A DNA stretch of 50,103 nt from a virus: the IMG/VR virus record IMGVR_UViG_3300000956_000071, positions 1 through 50,103 of that record. One strand, given 5' to 3'. Of this stretch, positions 30,609 to 38,788 are shown piece after piece; position 1 is the stretch's first letter, and every line of letters begins with the position of its first letter. Below the pieces are notes generated by a model. That model was not told the DNA's origin. It did no database searches and saw only the letters and a program-made list of their open reading frames with translations. The position numbers and the translations under genes are program-made.

Positions 30609-30720
30609 TTGTTCCTCCAATTGTTTCTTACTAAATCTGCCTAGTGGTTCCGCGTGTAGTAACGCTGTAAGGTCTTCCGACTTGGTTACATCGAACCACC
30701 GGTTGTATTTGAATAGGTAC

Positions 30721-32751
30721 CTATCGAACTGGACATGCGCCGGTAGCGCATTCATCATCAACCGATGCATCTACACTCTTGGCTACAGACATTTCGTATG
30801 CCTCCTTGGTGATTCGGGTATACGGTGCCTGTTCGAACGACTGCTCAGGGAACACAGTCATTCCCTTCAGCATCGGACCAAAGAAGTTGATATACTTCAT
30901 CAGCTCCTCCACCGTGTAGTCCTTCGGGTCAACATTTGCAGTGAAGCTCACCGAGTTGTCGGCCCAGCACCTCTGGTACATCTCCTGGAACATCAGCATT
31001 TGTTGCAAGGTCAAGTCAGCCGCAGATTCAATCACCTTCTCAGGATCGTATCCCTTGTCGAGGACTTGATCCATAAGAATGTCCTTGGTGGGGATGGTGA
31101 CAATCATTGTGTTCTCTTCCACCAGAGAGGGTTCAACATGGAAGCCACGGTTCACGTAGTCCATGCAGGTTTCCCACTGATCAGGGTCAAGAGTGCTGAA
31201 CCTGATCCGCCTGTCAAAATACTTGGCAAAGATGGGATGGATTCCCTCACTTACACCAGGCATCTTCGCAATGGTTCCGGTAGGAGCCACTGTACGAGTC
31301 TTGACAGGAACAGGAATTCGTAGCTGGTGGCAATATTCCGAAGCAGCTCGGTCTACTTCTTCCGCCCAATCGTATAGCCACGATTCGAGCACCTGCGGGG
31401 CACTGTACTTGATCCCTCGCATAGCCAGAGCAGACGCAACCCCAAGGTGACCCACACCAATACGACGATTCCTAAGCAGAACCTCACGCTGTTTGGCATC
31501 GGTCACATCTCCATAGGTTGCCCTGATGAGGAATCGAGTCATCAGCTTATGGGCTTCAAAGATCTCACTGGACCAGAAGGTATCGAATGCTGCCAGGTTT
31601 ACATGCCCAAGGTTGCAGTTCTCCCACTGTTCAAGTGTGATCTCGCCACATGGGTTGGTGGTGATTACCTCGTTGGGCTCGCCTTCCTGCGACAAGGAGT
31701 AGTTCCAAATCCCAGGCTCACCATTGTGCAACATTCCCTCAGCAATGGCGCGAAGAACGTCGTAACGCTTACAGGACATGCCATCTGAGTCGTGATCCAA
31801 GCACTTCCAGAACTCATCATCCACTACTACTGAGATATTCGTAGTCCAGTGGTCACCGTTAGCCTTGCACTTGATGAACTCCATGATCTGAGGGTCATTC
31901 CAATGCATCATGGCCATTCGTGCAGACCTGCGAACACCACCTGAAACCACACAGTTGGCAATGGCATGATCGATCTTCATTGCGTCCATGCCGGTTACCT
32001 GGCCATGTGGGACTCCGTCACGCCATTCAGTTCGGCTGTATGTACGGTTGAGAATCTCTGCAACCTCAATCAACATCTTGGCTAGTGGGAGAGGGCCTGA
32101 AGCCCTGCCGCCGAAGGTCTTTAGCCTCGCACCTTCTTCACGAACCCTCGATACATCATAGACACGGTTCGTATTCGCTGCTTTACGCCCGTAAGTATCC
32201 ACCAGGTCCACCAGAGCAGAAGACCAGCCCTCACGAGAATCTTCGACGTCAAAGGCTCCTTCCCATTCCGACGTGTAATCAGACGAGAGAACACCAGCCG
32301 CCTCCATCTTCAGATAGTCAGGATGACCAGGATCACAAACGATATGAACCACGTAAGGTCCTCCCGCCAGTGGATCATATCGTTCCAAATACGAATTAGA
32401 GTAGTTAGCACCAACGCCACCTCCCTCCATCAATCGTAGGAACGTAAACTCGAAGTGATCCGACAGCTTCTCTCCCCAACCACTCACGTGGCAGTTGAAA
32501 AGGAACTGCCTACCCTTCACGCCAGAAGCCCAAAGGTGACGGCCGCCAGGGATAAGCTTGAACTCGGTAATAAGATCAATCAAAGCCTGACGTTCACCCT
32601 TGAGGTGGTATTTCTCAGGGACCAACGCCAGGTTTCCATCCACCACCCGTTCTACCGTCTCTGGCCACGTCTCTTTGGTGCCGTCTGGCTTGGGCCTTGA
32701 GTAGGTCCTCTCGTAGACAACCTTACCGGTTTCTGTGAGCTGCAACTTCAC
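30721..32751 (-). CDS. nrdJ: Ribonucleotide reductase, class II (adenosylcobalamin-dependent), monomeric type
   Basis: A 676-residue enzyme reducing ribonucleotides to deoxyribonucleotides. Cys87 in FNCHVSGWG is the N-terminal redox Cys; [14 protein letters not shown] holds the thiyl-radical Cys and catalytic Glu; [14 protein letters not shown] binds substrate phosphate; the C-terminal pair is [10 protein letters not shown]. Length and motifs match the Lactobacillus leichmannii-type triphosphate reductase. It needs host cobalamin, common in Actinobacteria. The stop of the upstream sigma-like gene overlaps its ATG. Confidence 0.93.
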   Translation of the reverse strand: MKLQLTETGKVVYERTYSRPKPDGTKETWPETVERVVDGNLALVPEKYHLKGERQALIDLITEFKLIPGGRHLWASGVKGRQFLFNCHVSGWGEKLSDHFEFTFLRLMEGGGVGANYSNSYLERYDPLAGGPYVVHIVCDPGHPDYLKMEAAGVLSSDYTSEWEGAFDVEDSREGWSSALVDLVDTYGRKAANTNRVYDVSRVREEGARLKTFGGRASGPLPLAKMLIEVAEILNRTYSRTEWRDGVPHGQVTGMDAMKIDHAIANCVVSGGVRRSARMAMMHWNDPQIMEFIKCKANGDHWTTNISVVVDDEFWKCLDHDSDGMSCKRYDVLRAIAEGMLHNGEPGIWNYSLSQEGEPNEVITTNPCGEITLEQWENCNLGHVNLAAFDTFWSSEIFEAHKLMTRFLIRATYGDVTDAKQREVLLRNRRIGVGHLGVASALAMRGIKYSAPQVLESWLYDWAEEVDRAASEYCHQLRIPVPVKTRTVAPTGTIAKMPGVSEGIHPIFAKYFDRRIRFSTLDPDQWETCMDYVNRGFHVEPSLVEENTMIVTIPTKDILMDQVLDKGYDPEKVIESAADLTLQQMLMFQEMYQRCWADNSVSFTANVDPKDYTVEELMKYINFFGPMLKGMTVFPEQSFEQAPYTRITKEAYEMSVAKSVDASVDDECATGACPVR

Positions 32752-33305
32752 TCCGTCCTTGCTTGCGCCTGGGTGCTGGTCAGTGCCTTACGAGACCCAG
32801 GACCCTCGTAGGAGTATCGTGCTGCCCTGTTCACGTGGTTCATCAACTTGGCCAACTTGTCCACCGCCTGGGTAGTCATGTTCGTATGCCCTTCACGACC
32901 ATGAACCCACTTGTCGATAACAGTCTTGAAATACCTTGGTGCATCAGACCTCAACATGAGAAGTCCCTCAATCAGATCAACGTGTTCTGCTACAGACTCC
33001 AGAGTCACATCAATCAAGTACTCAGTAAGCAGGCCCCGCACTTCCTTCGGGGTGTAGGTGTAGTCGCCAGAGTAGTACTCGTAGGCACTGTTCTGCTTGT
33101 ACATCTCCTGCTTGGCAATCTTAGTCAGGTTCTTGTGCGGGTCTTCCATCTCACAATACTGGGCGTACTGGGTAGGGTTCTCCAACATCCAAACCCACAT
33201 GTCCTGTGAAAGGTCTTCCCATTCAATCAGGTTGCTTCTACCAGCAACAGACCTGGCAGCCTTATTCACCTTCTCCCGGAAATCATCCGTGATGGTAATA
33301 GTCAT
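32748..33305 (-). CDS. Sigma-factor-like protein
   Basis: A 185-residue protein. N-terminal ~80 residues ([20 protein letters not shown]) resemble sigma-70 region 2 as found in small actinophage sigma-like proteins; the C-terminal part ([20 protein letters not shown]) could be a degenerate region 4 helix-turn-helix. It may redirect host RNA polymerase to phage promoters. Family remote; a structural non-sigma role is possible. ATG follows TAGGAGTG. Confidence 0.6.
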   Translation of the reverse strand: MTITITDDFREKVNKAARSVAGRSNLIEWEDLSQDMWVWMLENPTQYAQYCEMEDPHKNLTKIAKQEMYKQNSAYEYYSGDYTYTPKEVRGLLTEYLIDVTLESVAEHVDLIEGLLMLRSDAPRYFKTVIDKWVHGREGHTNMTTQAVDKLAKLMNHVNRAARYSYEGPGSRKALTSTQAQARTE

Positions 33306-34045
33306 TACACACTCCTAAATTCAGTAAGCTTCTCAGACAGCTTGTACTTGAACCACCCACCGCAGGCATTGCAACTGAATCGCTGATACCTGGCGAATGT
33401 ATTTTCGTACGTTCCACGCTGCTGGAAGTCCATAGATCCACACCTTGTGCATCCTTCCACGCTGTCATCGTCGAACACATTCACGTTGGGATGCGTCCTG
33501 ATCCATGGAAGGATGGTGGTGTATAGTTCTTCGGTGAGCACGACATCCTGTTTGTTGTACTCTCGCATCTTCGACCAGGCCTCGATGTCACCGTTCATGC
33601 AGTCAATCCAGAGCTGGAATCCGGAGTGACTCACCTTCTGCCCGATGTTCAGCGACGTTGACACATCGTTCAGCTTGTTGGAAGCGAACTTGAACCGCCG
33701 CTTCACCACCTGGTACAGATCGGTGTGCTGGTAGGGTGACGGAACCATCTTGGTGTCGAGCATAATCATCTCGGTCTCAAGATGTGGCACGTCGAAAGTC
33801 TTACCATTGTAGGTGACAAGCATATCCGCCTCATTGAACAGCCGGTATGCCTGCCTCACCATCTCGTCATGCCCGTCATGGAAGTCTGAGTAATACATAA
33901 CCTCAGGCTTTCCGAGCCACTTCGCAGCAAAACAACAGACCCTCTTCAACTCCTTGATCTGGATCATGTTGATGTCTTGCTTCCACCTATCCCAGAAGTA
34001 ACCTAGGTGGGGGAGGGTTTCAATGTCGATCGTAAGTACATTCAT
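33305..34045 (-). CDS. RNase H-like / DnaQ-like exonuclease with C-terminal zinc ribbon
   Basis: A 246-residue nuclease: LTIDIETLPH at 4-13 (Asp-x-Glu), VTYNGKTFDVPHLETE with the second Asp, and YNKQDVVLTEELY with the last Tyr/Asp of a DEDDy-type site. The C terminus holds two Cys pairs, GCTRCGS and CNACGGW, a zinc ribbon for nucleic-acid binding. Substrate (DNA or RNA) unknown. ATG at 34045 overlaps the upstream TGA. Confidence 0.8.
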   Translation of the reverse strand: MNVLTIDIETLPHLGYFWDRWKQDINMIQIKELKRVCCFAAKWLGKPEVMYYSDFHDGHDEMVRQAYRLFNEADMLVTYNGKTFDVPHLETEMIMLDTKMVPSPYQHTDLYQVVKRRFKFASNKLNDVSTSLNIGQKVSHSGFQLWIDCMNGDIEAWSKMREYNKQDVVLTEELYTTILPWIRTHPNVNVFDDDSVEGCTRCGSMDFQQRGTYENTFARYQRFSCNACGGWFKYKLSEKLTEFRSV

Positions 34046-34407
34046 GCAACCACCTGAAACCACTGGTGCATCTGCTCGTTGGTCAGATACTCCCATGAGT
34101 ACGTGGAGGGGTAGTCAACCTGCCTCCCTCCAATGCGAATCCACTTCCAACCACCTTCCACCTTCATCACAAGATCACCCTCGTTGTCGATAACAACAGT
34201 GCCCAGAGGAAGATTGGGCTCATCGCTACCGCAACCCAGTACGGCCCGAACGGATGGTTCCTCCTTGTCGGCACCAAGGAACTCATTCAGGTCATCCCGC
34301 AAGCCTCGGGCGTTTTCCTGGTCCAGCAAGGCCAGCGTAGAGTCGAGTGACAAGAGAAAGAAAACACCCGACTCCACCTTGTCTACCACAAGAACTTCTT
34401 CACTCAT
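34042..34407 (-). CDS. Hypothetical protein, 121 residues
   Basis: Start at ATG 34407 after GAGGAGG; the longer frame runs over the upstream gene. N-terminal half resembles a regulator-like alpha-beta unit (VESGVFFLLSLDSTLALLDQ), C-terminal half DLVMKVEGGWKWIRIGGRQV. No family recognised. Confidence 0.65.
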   Translation of the reverse strand: MSEEVLVVDKVESGVFFLLSLDSTLALLDQENARGLRDDLNEFLGADKEEPSVRAVLGCGSDEPNLPLGTVVIDNEGDLVMKVEGGWKWIRIGGRQVDYPSTYSWEYLTNEQMHQWFQVVA

Positions 34408-34933
34408 TGGGAAACTCCTCCTCTTCCTCTGGGATGATGTCGACAACCTTCAGTGCTTCCCGAAGACGCCGGATCCGGATAAACAACATGGCGCAGTAGT
34501 TTGGGATGTCCCTGATCTCTTCTTCGATGTACTCGAACAAGCCATCTAGGTCCATTGCCTCAAACTTCTGGTAACCCTCTTCGGAATACTGCTTGTCACC
34601 CACACCCTTGATTCGATTTACACAGTCTGTCATGAACACGTTGACATAGTCTGCGAGGTCATCGGATGACATTCCGAACTGCTTCACCTTGTCGGACAGA
34701 TCAGAACCTGGCTCTTGTTCAGCCACCTTGACATTGACCACCTGGCCCAGCGTGAACAATGGTTCCAGTTCAAACCACTCATGGCCGCTGAGCCAGTTGC
34801 CGTTGCTGACCATATACAGATCGAATGCTGCATCGTATTCCTGAATGAATCCGACACGACCGTTGAACTCTCCGGACTTGACCACTACAGTCCTACCCTG
34901 AACCAGGAGATCCCTGGCCACTTCTTCATTCAC
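34400..34933 (-). CDS. Hypothetical protein with KOW-like N terminus, 177 residues
   Basis: VKSGEFNGRVGFIQEYDAAF near 18-37 is KOW/SH3-like, followed by GHEWFELEPLFTLGQVVNVK. The C-terminal half is helical and strongly acidic, ending EEEEEFPNE. Overlaps both neighbours by eight bases. Function unknown; may bind RNA polymerase or RNA by analogy only. Confidence 0.65.
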   Translation of the reverse strand: MNEEVARDLLVQGRTVVVKSGEFNGRVGFIQEYDAAFDLYMVSNGNWLSGHEWFELEPLFTLGQVVNVKVAEQEPGSDLSDKVKQFGMSSDDLADYVNVFMTDCVNRIKGVGDKQYSEEGYQKFEAMDLDGLFEYIEEEIRDIPNYCAMLFIRIRRLREALKVVDIIPEEEEEFPNE

Positions 34934-35630
34934 GTCCGATTCCCTTCAGTAGAGCCTGCTTGCCATGTTTCAAGACGACAGAGTTCACGTCTTCCTTGTC
35001 CGGCATCTTGATCACAGTCAGCTTGTCGCCCATCTTGCTGGACAATTCCTTTGCCAATCCCTCACCATACGAGTCCCCATCAGCAAAGACCCATACGGTT
35101 TTGTAGCCACGGAACAGGCGGTAGTACTTACTCTTCCAATTCTTGACTCCGGCCACTGCTACGGCTGGAATTCCGCACAAGTGCGCGGTAATGGCATCAA
35201 TCTCGCCTTCACAGATGGCAATAGCATCGTCAGAAGACTGTAGATCCACCGTGTTGAACAGCTTAGTGTCGCCCGGATGAGCCATGTACTTACCCAGCTT
35301 GGGGTGAGCCTCCTCGCAGGTCCCAGGGTGAAGCTCCAGACACCTGAACTTCATCGTGGCTACCGACCACCCCTTGAATGCGCCGTCCTCACTGGGCCCC
35401 TTGCGAAGGTACGGAATGCTGAGCCACCCCCTGTACCACTCATGGCCAGGAAGAGGGTCCTCAACGTATCCAATCTGGAAACGAGAGAGTGCCACCCGGT
35501 TTTCTGGGGTTAGAAGGCCGCGCCTCTCCAAATACGATTCGCCTGGGCTTCCGCTTAGGCTTTTCTTGTACCTTGTCGTAGCTTCTGCCAAGAATTGTTT
35601 CTGCTCTTCGCTTTGAATCGTGAAATCCAC
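34926..35630 (-). CDS. DNA primase, catalytic TOPRIM subunit
   Basis: A 234-residue protein corresponding to the RNA-polymerase domain of DnaG-type primases: ESYLERRGLLTPENRVALSR opens the domain, IAICEGEIDAITAHLCG is TOPRIM motif with the catalytic Glu, and VWVFADGDSYGE the Asp-x-Asp motif. It lacks a zinc domain, which is encoded in the overlapping gene 35461-35853. GTG start with a strong GGAGG shows it is translated separately. No helicase domain. Confidence 0.88.
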   Translation of the reverse strand: MDFTIQSEEQKQFLAEATTRYKKSLSGSPGESYLERRGLLTPENRVALSRFQIGYVEDPLPGHEWYRGWLSIPYLRKGPSEDGAFKGWSVATMKFRCLELHPGTCEEAHPKLGKYMAHPGDTKLFNTVDLQSSDDAIAICEGEIDAITAHLCGIPAVAVAGVKNWKSKYYRLFRGYKTVWVFADGDSYGEGLAKELSSKMGDKLTVIKMPDKEDVNSVVLKHGKQALLKGIGRE

Positions 35631-35853
35631 AGTCCTCCTTTCGCTGGATCAGGGTGAGTGCATCTCCCGACCAGTCACACGCAAAGCAAGTGAAAGCATC
35701 GTTGTCGTATGAGATGGTGGCCGATGGCCTGGACTCGTTGTGGAACGGACAGATCAGCTTGTTCCACTCGTTCTTGTTGTCTACCGCGTCCCAGTCTTCG
35801 AACCACTCACAGAACAACTTGTAAATCAGAGAGTCTTCAGGTGCAACTCCCAT
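35461..35853 (-). CDS. DNA primase, zinc-binding subunit
   Basis: A 130-residue protein equal to the CHC2 zinc domain of DnaG: Cys35, His38, Cys56 and Cys59 in ICPFHNESRPSATISYD and CFACDWSG. It selects the priming trinucleotide in trans or in complex with the TOPRIM subunit. Its last ~55 residues are encoded in a 170-base overlap with that gene in another frame and are basic (KPKRKPRR). Confidence 0.87.
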   Translation of the reverse strand: MGVAPEDSLIYKLFCEWFEDWDAVDNKNEWNKLICPFHNESRPSATISYDNDAFTCFACDWSGDALTLIQRKEDCGFHDSKRRAETILGRSYDKVQEKPKRKPRRIVFGEARPSNPRKPGGTLSFPDWIR

Positions 35854-36053
35854 TCAAAATCCTCCTCATTACCGTATACATCACGGAGACTGCACTTGAG
35901 AATTCCGATGCCCTTGTAGACATAGAAGCCCCAATGGGCGTCGTAGTCGGTGCCTTCGGGTCCGTAAGCGGTTCCGTCGAATGGAAACTCATTCTCGATC
36001 TGCTCTTCGAAAAGTCGAATGAGTTCCTCAGGAAGAACTTCACGCTGCTGCAT
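35826..36053 (-). CDS. Hypothetical protein, 75 residues
   Basis: Start at ATG 36053, since the longer frame lies within the endonuclease gene. Sequence LPEELIRLFEEQIENEFPFD, then ending EDFEWELHLKTL; acidic alpha-beta protein. No family recognised. Overlaps both neighbours. Confidence 0.62.
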   Translation of the reverse strand: MQQREVLPEELIRLFEEQIENEFPFDGTAYGPEGTDYDAHWGFYVYKGIGILKCSLRDVYGNEEDFEWELHLKTL

Positions 36054-36537
36054 TGCGTCTCTCCTTGTACTCGTTGAGGTAATCAATTCCGAACTGGAGA
36101 ATAGTAACGTTGTCCCTGATGAAGCCAAGGAACTTGTTACATGGACCGCAGAGCAGACCACGAACACATTTGCCACAGGACGTCTTGCCTGCACAGCACT
36201 TGTGATCATGGTCTACCTGCCTACCCTTGCGATACCTACAGATCCAGCACAAGCCCTCAAATCGATTCTGAAGGCCTAAGTACTGGTCCCCGGTCAGGTT
36301 GTACTGCTTGGCTACGTACGCCAGTCTACGGGCCAATGAGGCCCTGTTACGTTCAATCCTGTGACAGGTCGCACAGCGTGGCCCTGGACTACTCAGCTTT
36401 CTGGTACCACTCCCACAGTCCTTGCAACACTTCGTCGGGGACGTAGTCGCCTTCCGGCCCTGCGAGCCAGGAGTTTTGGGACTGGATGATGTAGTTCGTT
36501 GCCTTGAGGTACTCCTTGGCGTGCTCCTTGAGACCAT
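36040..36537 (-). CDS. Endonuclease VII-like HNH/recombination endonuclease
   Basis: The last ~125 residues carry an N-terminal zinc ribbon (CCKDCGSG ... CATCHRIE) and the endonuclease VII core: QYLGLQNRFEGLCWICRYRK, GRQVDHDHKC with the catalytic Asp-His, VRGLLCGPCNKFLGFIRDN. T4 endonuclease VII resolves branched DNA before packaging. The first ~35 residues are Ser/Thr/Arg-rich low complexity encoded inside another gene (36389-36586), so the true start may be further in, but no good ATG/GTG is seen. Confidence 0.83.
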   Translation of the reverse strand: MVSRSTPRSTSRQRTTSSSPKTPGSQGRKATTSPTKCCKDCGSGTRKLSSPGPRCATCHRIERNRASLARRLAYVAKQYNLTGDQYLGLQNRFEGLCWICRYRKGRQVDHDHKCCAGKTSCGKCVRGLLCGPCNKFLGFIRDNVTILQFGIDYLNEYKERRNAAA

Positions 36538-36586
36538 GGCTGCACTCAGTCACAGTCGAAGGAGTGCTGATCTCCTGGATAGTCAT
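36389..36586 (-). CDS. Hypothetical protein, ~65 residues
   Basis: Contains GLKEHAKEYLKATNYIIQSQ and YVPDEVLQGLWEWYQKAE, a natural-looking helical protein. ATG 36586 has GAGG seven bases upstream; ATG 36598 and GTG 36553 are alternatives. Its 3' 149 bases overlap the endonuclease frame. Function unknown. Confidence 0.55.
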   Translation of the reverse strand: MTIQEISTPSTVTECSHGLKEHAKEYLKATNYIIQSQNSWLAGPEGDYVPDEVLQGLWEWYQKAE

Positions 36587-36632
36587 CGTAGTCCTCATAT
36601 TCAGGGTACCAGTCGTCGTACTCTTCGATCAC
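36546..36632 (-). CDS. Acidic Tyr-rich micropeptide, 28 residues
   Basis: GTG overlapping the preceding TGA opens a peptide containing EEYDDWYPEYEDYDDYPGD: most residues are Asp, Glu, Tyr or Trp. Such a composition resembles DNA-mimic segments, but function is unknown. Overlaps the following gene start. Confidence 0.4.
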   Translation of the reverse strand: MIEEYDDWYPEYEDYDDYPGDQHSFDCD

Positions 36633-36676
36633 TTCGCACCATCCCAATCGGGAATTTCATGCTTGCAGCTAGACAT
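36629..36676 (-). CDS. Micropeptide, 15 residues (doubtful)
   Basis: ATG overlaps the TAG of the Cys-rich frame (ATGTCTAG) and encodes MSSCKHEIPDWDGAK. Its TGA overlaps the next GTG. Only the coupling chain supports it. Confidence 0.3.
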   Translation of the reverse strand: MSSCKHEIPDWDGAK

Positions 36677-36776
36677 CGGTCCTACAGCCCCCATTCCTGC
36701 ATACGTAGCAAATCTCGTACTTTTCCCGAACTGTGGTCCCACACCCACAGGCGCAGTCGCACGTATAGTTAATCAA
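36669..36776 (-). CDS. Cys-rich micropeptide, 35 residues, seven Cys
   Basis: TTG start after GGAGGAGC, overlapping the upstream TAA. It begins MINYTCDCACGCGTT and has ICYVCRNGGC near the end, giving seven Cys. The MINYT opening is shared with the peptide at 27184. Probably binds zinc. Confidence 0.55.
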   Translation of the reverse strand: MINYTCDCACGCGTTVREKYEICYVCRNGGCRTDV

Positions 36777-37278
36777 GAAGCTCCTCCGCCACAGTCAAAC
36801 GCCACACACGTGCGTACTTCCCAGCAAACACCTTCAACCCCTCCCAGGAATATGCTTTGCTGGACTCGGTACCAGTCCCCGTCAAGTACCACATCCCCCC
36901 TGCCTTCAGGGCAATGAACACGTACTTATTGCCGCCTGCCGTATAGCTCTTTTCAATCTTGAACGCAGAACCGTTGGAGGGCTCTCGCCCCCACCTACCA
37001 TACTCCAGTCGGTCCAACTTCTTCTCAATGGCTGCCTTCTGCTCCCTGAGAAGCTTAACTTCCTCTTCCTTGGTCATTTCCCACTCCTTCTCGAATATGC
37101 CCAACCTGTATGATTTACACAAGGCCTTCAGTTCGTCGTTTGTCCAGCACCTATCCACCATGGCCTGCATCATAGCCTTGGACAGCTGATCTAGATTAGA
37201 ATCCCTGACATTCTGCCTGACTAACTCCCGATTAGCTTCGAGAGTAGCCCTCCGGCGCTGAGCCTCAACCCAACTCAC
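36769..37278 (-). CDS. Hypothetical protein with coiled coil, 169 residues
   Basis: Residues 1-95 are helical with heptads (EEEVKLLREQKAAIEKKLDR); residues 100-169 are beta-rich (KYVFIALKAGGMWYLTGTGT). GTG start overlaps the stop of the helicase gene (ACGTGAGT). Position suggests a replication accessory; no family recognised. Confidence 0.66.
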   Translation of the reverse strand: MSWVEAQRRRATLEANRELVRQNVRDSNLDQLSKAMMQAMVDRCWTNDELKALCKSYRLGIFEKEWEMTKEEEVKLLREQKAAIEKKLDRLEYGRWGREPSNGSAFKIEKSYTAGGNKYVFIALKAGGMWYLTGTGTESSKAYSWEGLKVFAGKYARVWRLTVAEELLD

Positions 37279-38147
37279 GTAAACACCTCCTCTTGATATC
37301 GCCGTCCGTCCTCGTCATCAGGCTCCCAGGCTATGTTCACATGAGTAGGCTCGTTATAAGTAACGTCGGTAACCTTCATGGTCTCGCCGGTGAACTCCAA
37401 CTCTGCGAACAATTCACCTGATGGATCCGCTTTACCTCCTCGATTCTTGACCACCGACACACCCATGCGACCAGGGCCAGGACGCCACAGTGTCAGTACC
37501 AGTTGAGGTACACGAGTGATCTGCCCCTTCACACCATTCAGTGGGATGGCCTTCTGTCCGTTGTTGTAGTCGCCGGTGACGTGGTGCAGGCCGATGACAC
37601 AAGCACCAGTAACCCTGGCCATGGAGTGAAGGTAGTCCATCAGAGCCTCAAGGCCAGAGAAGGGATCTCCTGACTCCTGAGCCTCGGTCACCACATTGGT
37701 GATGTTGTCCACCACGATCAACGCAGGGAATTCATTGGTCAGCTCGTAGTAGGCCGCAATGTTCTCTTCGATATCGTGTGGAGTTGGTGCGGAGTTGTAG
37801 TCAATGCGCAGAGGGATTTCCCTCAACACATCCTGAACCTCGGCGGGAAGTTCTCCTTCAAGGACCATCTGTGATGCACGTTCAACCGTGATGTCACACA
37901 GAATGGCAATGCTTCTAGTCAACTGAGTAAAGGCATCAGAGTCTGCACTGAAAATGAATCCTGGAAGCATGGCTTGCAGCGCTAGGTTGAGTACCTTGGC
38001 TGATTTGCCGATACCAGGAGGGGCCACTACCAGAACAAGCTGACCCCTCCGCAGCACAATCCCTAGGTCGTCAAACGCTTTCCACGGCGTAGGAATAGGG
38101 CTGCCCGCATGACCTCTGATACCTGAACTCTGGTTAAGAGTCCACAA
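37275..38147 (-). CDS. DnaB-like replicative helicase ATPase
   Basis: A 290-residue RecA-fold protein: Walker A APPGIGKS at 42-49, Walker B LIVVDNIT near 145, and a GLHHVTGDYNNGQKAIPLNG loop with the arginine/glutamine features of DnaB. It lacks the DnaB N-terminal primase-binding domain, so it resembles the short DnaB/RadA-like ATPases of actinophages. Likely works with the two primase subunits and polymerase. TTG start after GGGAG. Confidence 0.82.
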   Translation of the reverse strand: MWTLNQSSGIRGHAGSPIPTPWKAFDDLGIVLRRGQLVLVVAPPGIGKSAKVLNLALQAMLPGFIFSADSDAFTQLTRSIAILCDITVERASQMVLEGELPAEVQDVLREIPLRIDYNSAPTPHDIEENIAAYYELTNEFPALIVVDNITNVVTEAQESGDPFSGLEALMDYLHSMARVTGACVIGLHHVTGDYNNGQKAIPLNGVKGQITRVPQLVLTLWRPGPGRMGVSVVKNRGGKADPSGELFAELEFTGETMKVTDVTYNEPTHVNIAWEPDDEDGRRYQEEVFT

Positions 38148-38294
38148 TCAGTTCAACTCCCTTAGTTGTAGGTCAATCATATCGATGATGGTTTCCACTG
38201 TGTAATCGCAGTCCGTCTGTACGGCACTTACCCCGTTGCGGATATCCAACAGAATATTCACAACATCTTCCTTGAGCAGTGCTCCTGTAATCAC
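38148..38294 (-). CDS. Hypothetical protein, 48 residues
   Basis: GTG 38294 overlaps the TGA of the membrane peptide. Short acidic alpha protein (LLKEDVVNILLDIRNGVSAV, ending in MIDLQLRELN). A longer His-rich frame from 38402 is possible but reads through the membrane-peptide gene. Confidence 0.6.
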   Translation of the reverse strand: MITGALLKEDVVNILLDIRNGVSAVQTDCDYTVETIIDMIDLQLRELN

Positions 38295-38422
38295 TGTGCT
38301 GCCCCCTGAATGGTGGTGAGAATGAAGGTGGCAAGTTCGATCGTCTGCTGGCCAACAGTAACCACAGTGACCATGATGCCGATGCCTGCCATGACGTTCC
38401 ACAACAGCTTCGCAATCTTCAT
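38291..38422 (-). CDS. Small membrane peptide, 43 residues
   Basis: One transmembrane helix (NVMAGIGIMVTVVTVGQQ) and a hydrophobic C-terminal part (TFILTTIQGAAQ). ATG follows AAAAGGAGTGTAG, an excellent ribosome site. Function unknown. Confidence 0.65.
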   Translation of the reverse strand: MKIAKLLWNVMAGIGIMVTVVTVGQQTIELATFILTTIQGAAQ

Positions 38423-38455
38423 CTACACTCCTTTTAATAGTAACGGCGATGTGGC

Positions 38456-38581
38456 TTACAGGTCAGGGACCACAATGGGCGGGACGTCCGGAAGAGGGAA
38501 GTGGCTGTCGGTCTTCTCGTCCTCATCCGGATCCTGCGTAGGCCACATGATTCGGTCTGGTCTCAGTTCGTGCTTGCCCAT
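38456..38581 (-). CDS. Hypothetical protein, 41 residues
   Basis: Start at ATG 38581 after GGAGAGAAG. Sequence GKHELRPDRIMWPTQDPDED leads to a Pro/hydrophobic tail PPIVVPDL. Probably disordered; unknown function. Confidence 0.58.
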   Translation of the reverse strand: MGKHELRPDRIMWPTQDPDEDEKTDSHFPLPDVPPIVVPDL

Positions 38582-38582
38582 T

Positions 38583-38738
38583 TTACTTCTCTCCTTCACG
38601 TATGTGTTTGCATGTACGGATCTCGGTACGAACTGCCCTACATCTTCCACAACTCCAGCAAATGAAGTCTGTGGTATGGCATGTAGGGCAGTTGTACTTG
38701 CTTGCTACCATTGAGCTGGCGCAGTTAGGACAGTTCAT
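38583..38738 (-). CDS. Zinc-ribbon small protein, 51 residues
   Basis: Contains NCPNCASS, NCPTCHTTDFICWSCGRC and a late Cys: eight Cys, enough for two treble-clef or ribbon sites. AGGATGG precedes the ATG. The double zinc-ribbon layout resembles that of RNA-polymerase or ribosome-associated mini-proteins, but function is unknown. Confidence 0.68.
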   Translation of the reverse strand: MNCPNCASSMVASKYNCPTCHTTDFICWSCGRCRAVRTEIRTCKHIREGEK

Positions 38739-38788
38739 TCTACCATCCTAGCACACCTATTGGAGTAAACAACTACTCCGATCGGGTG

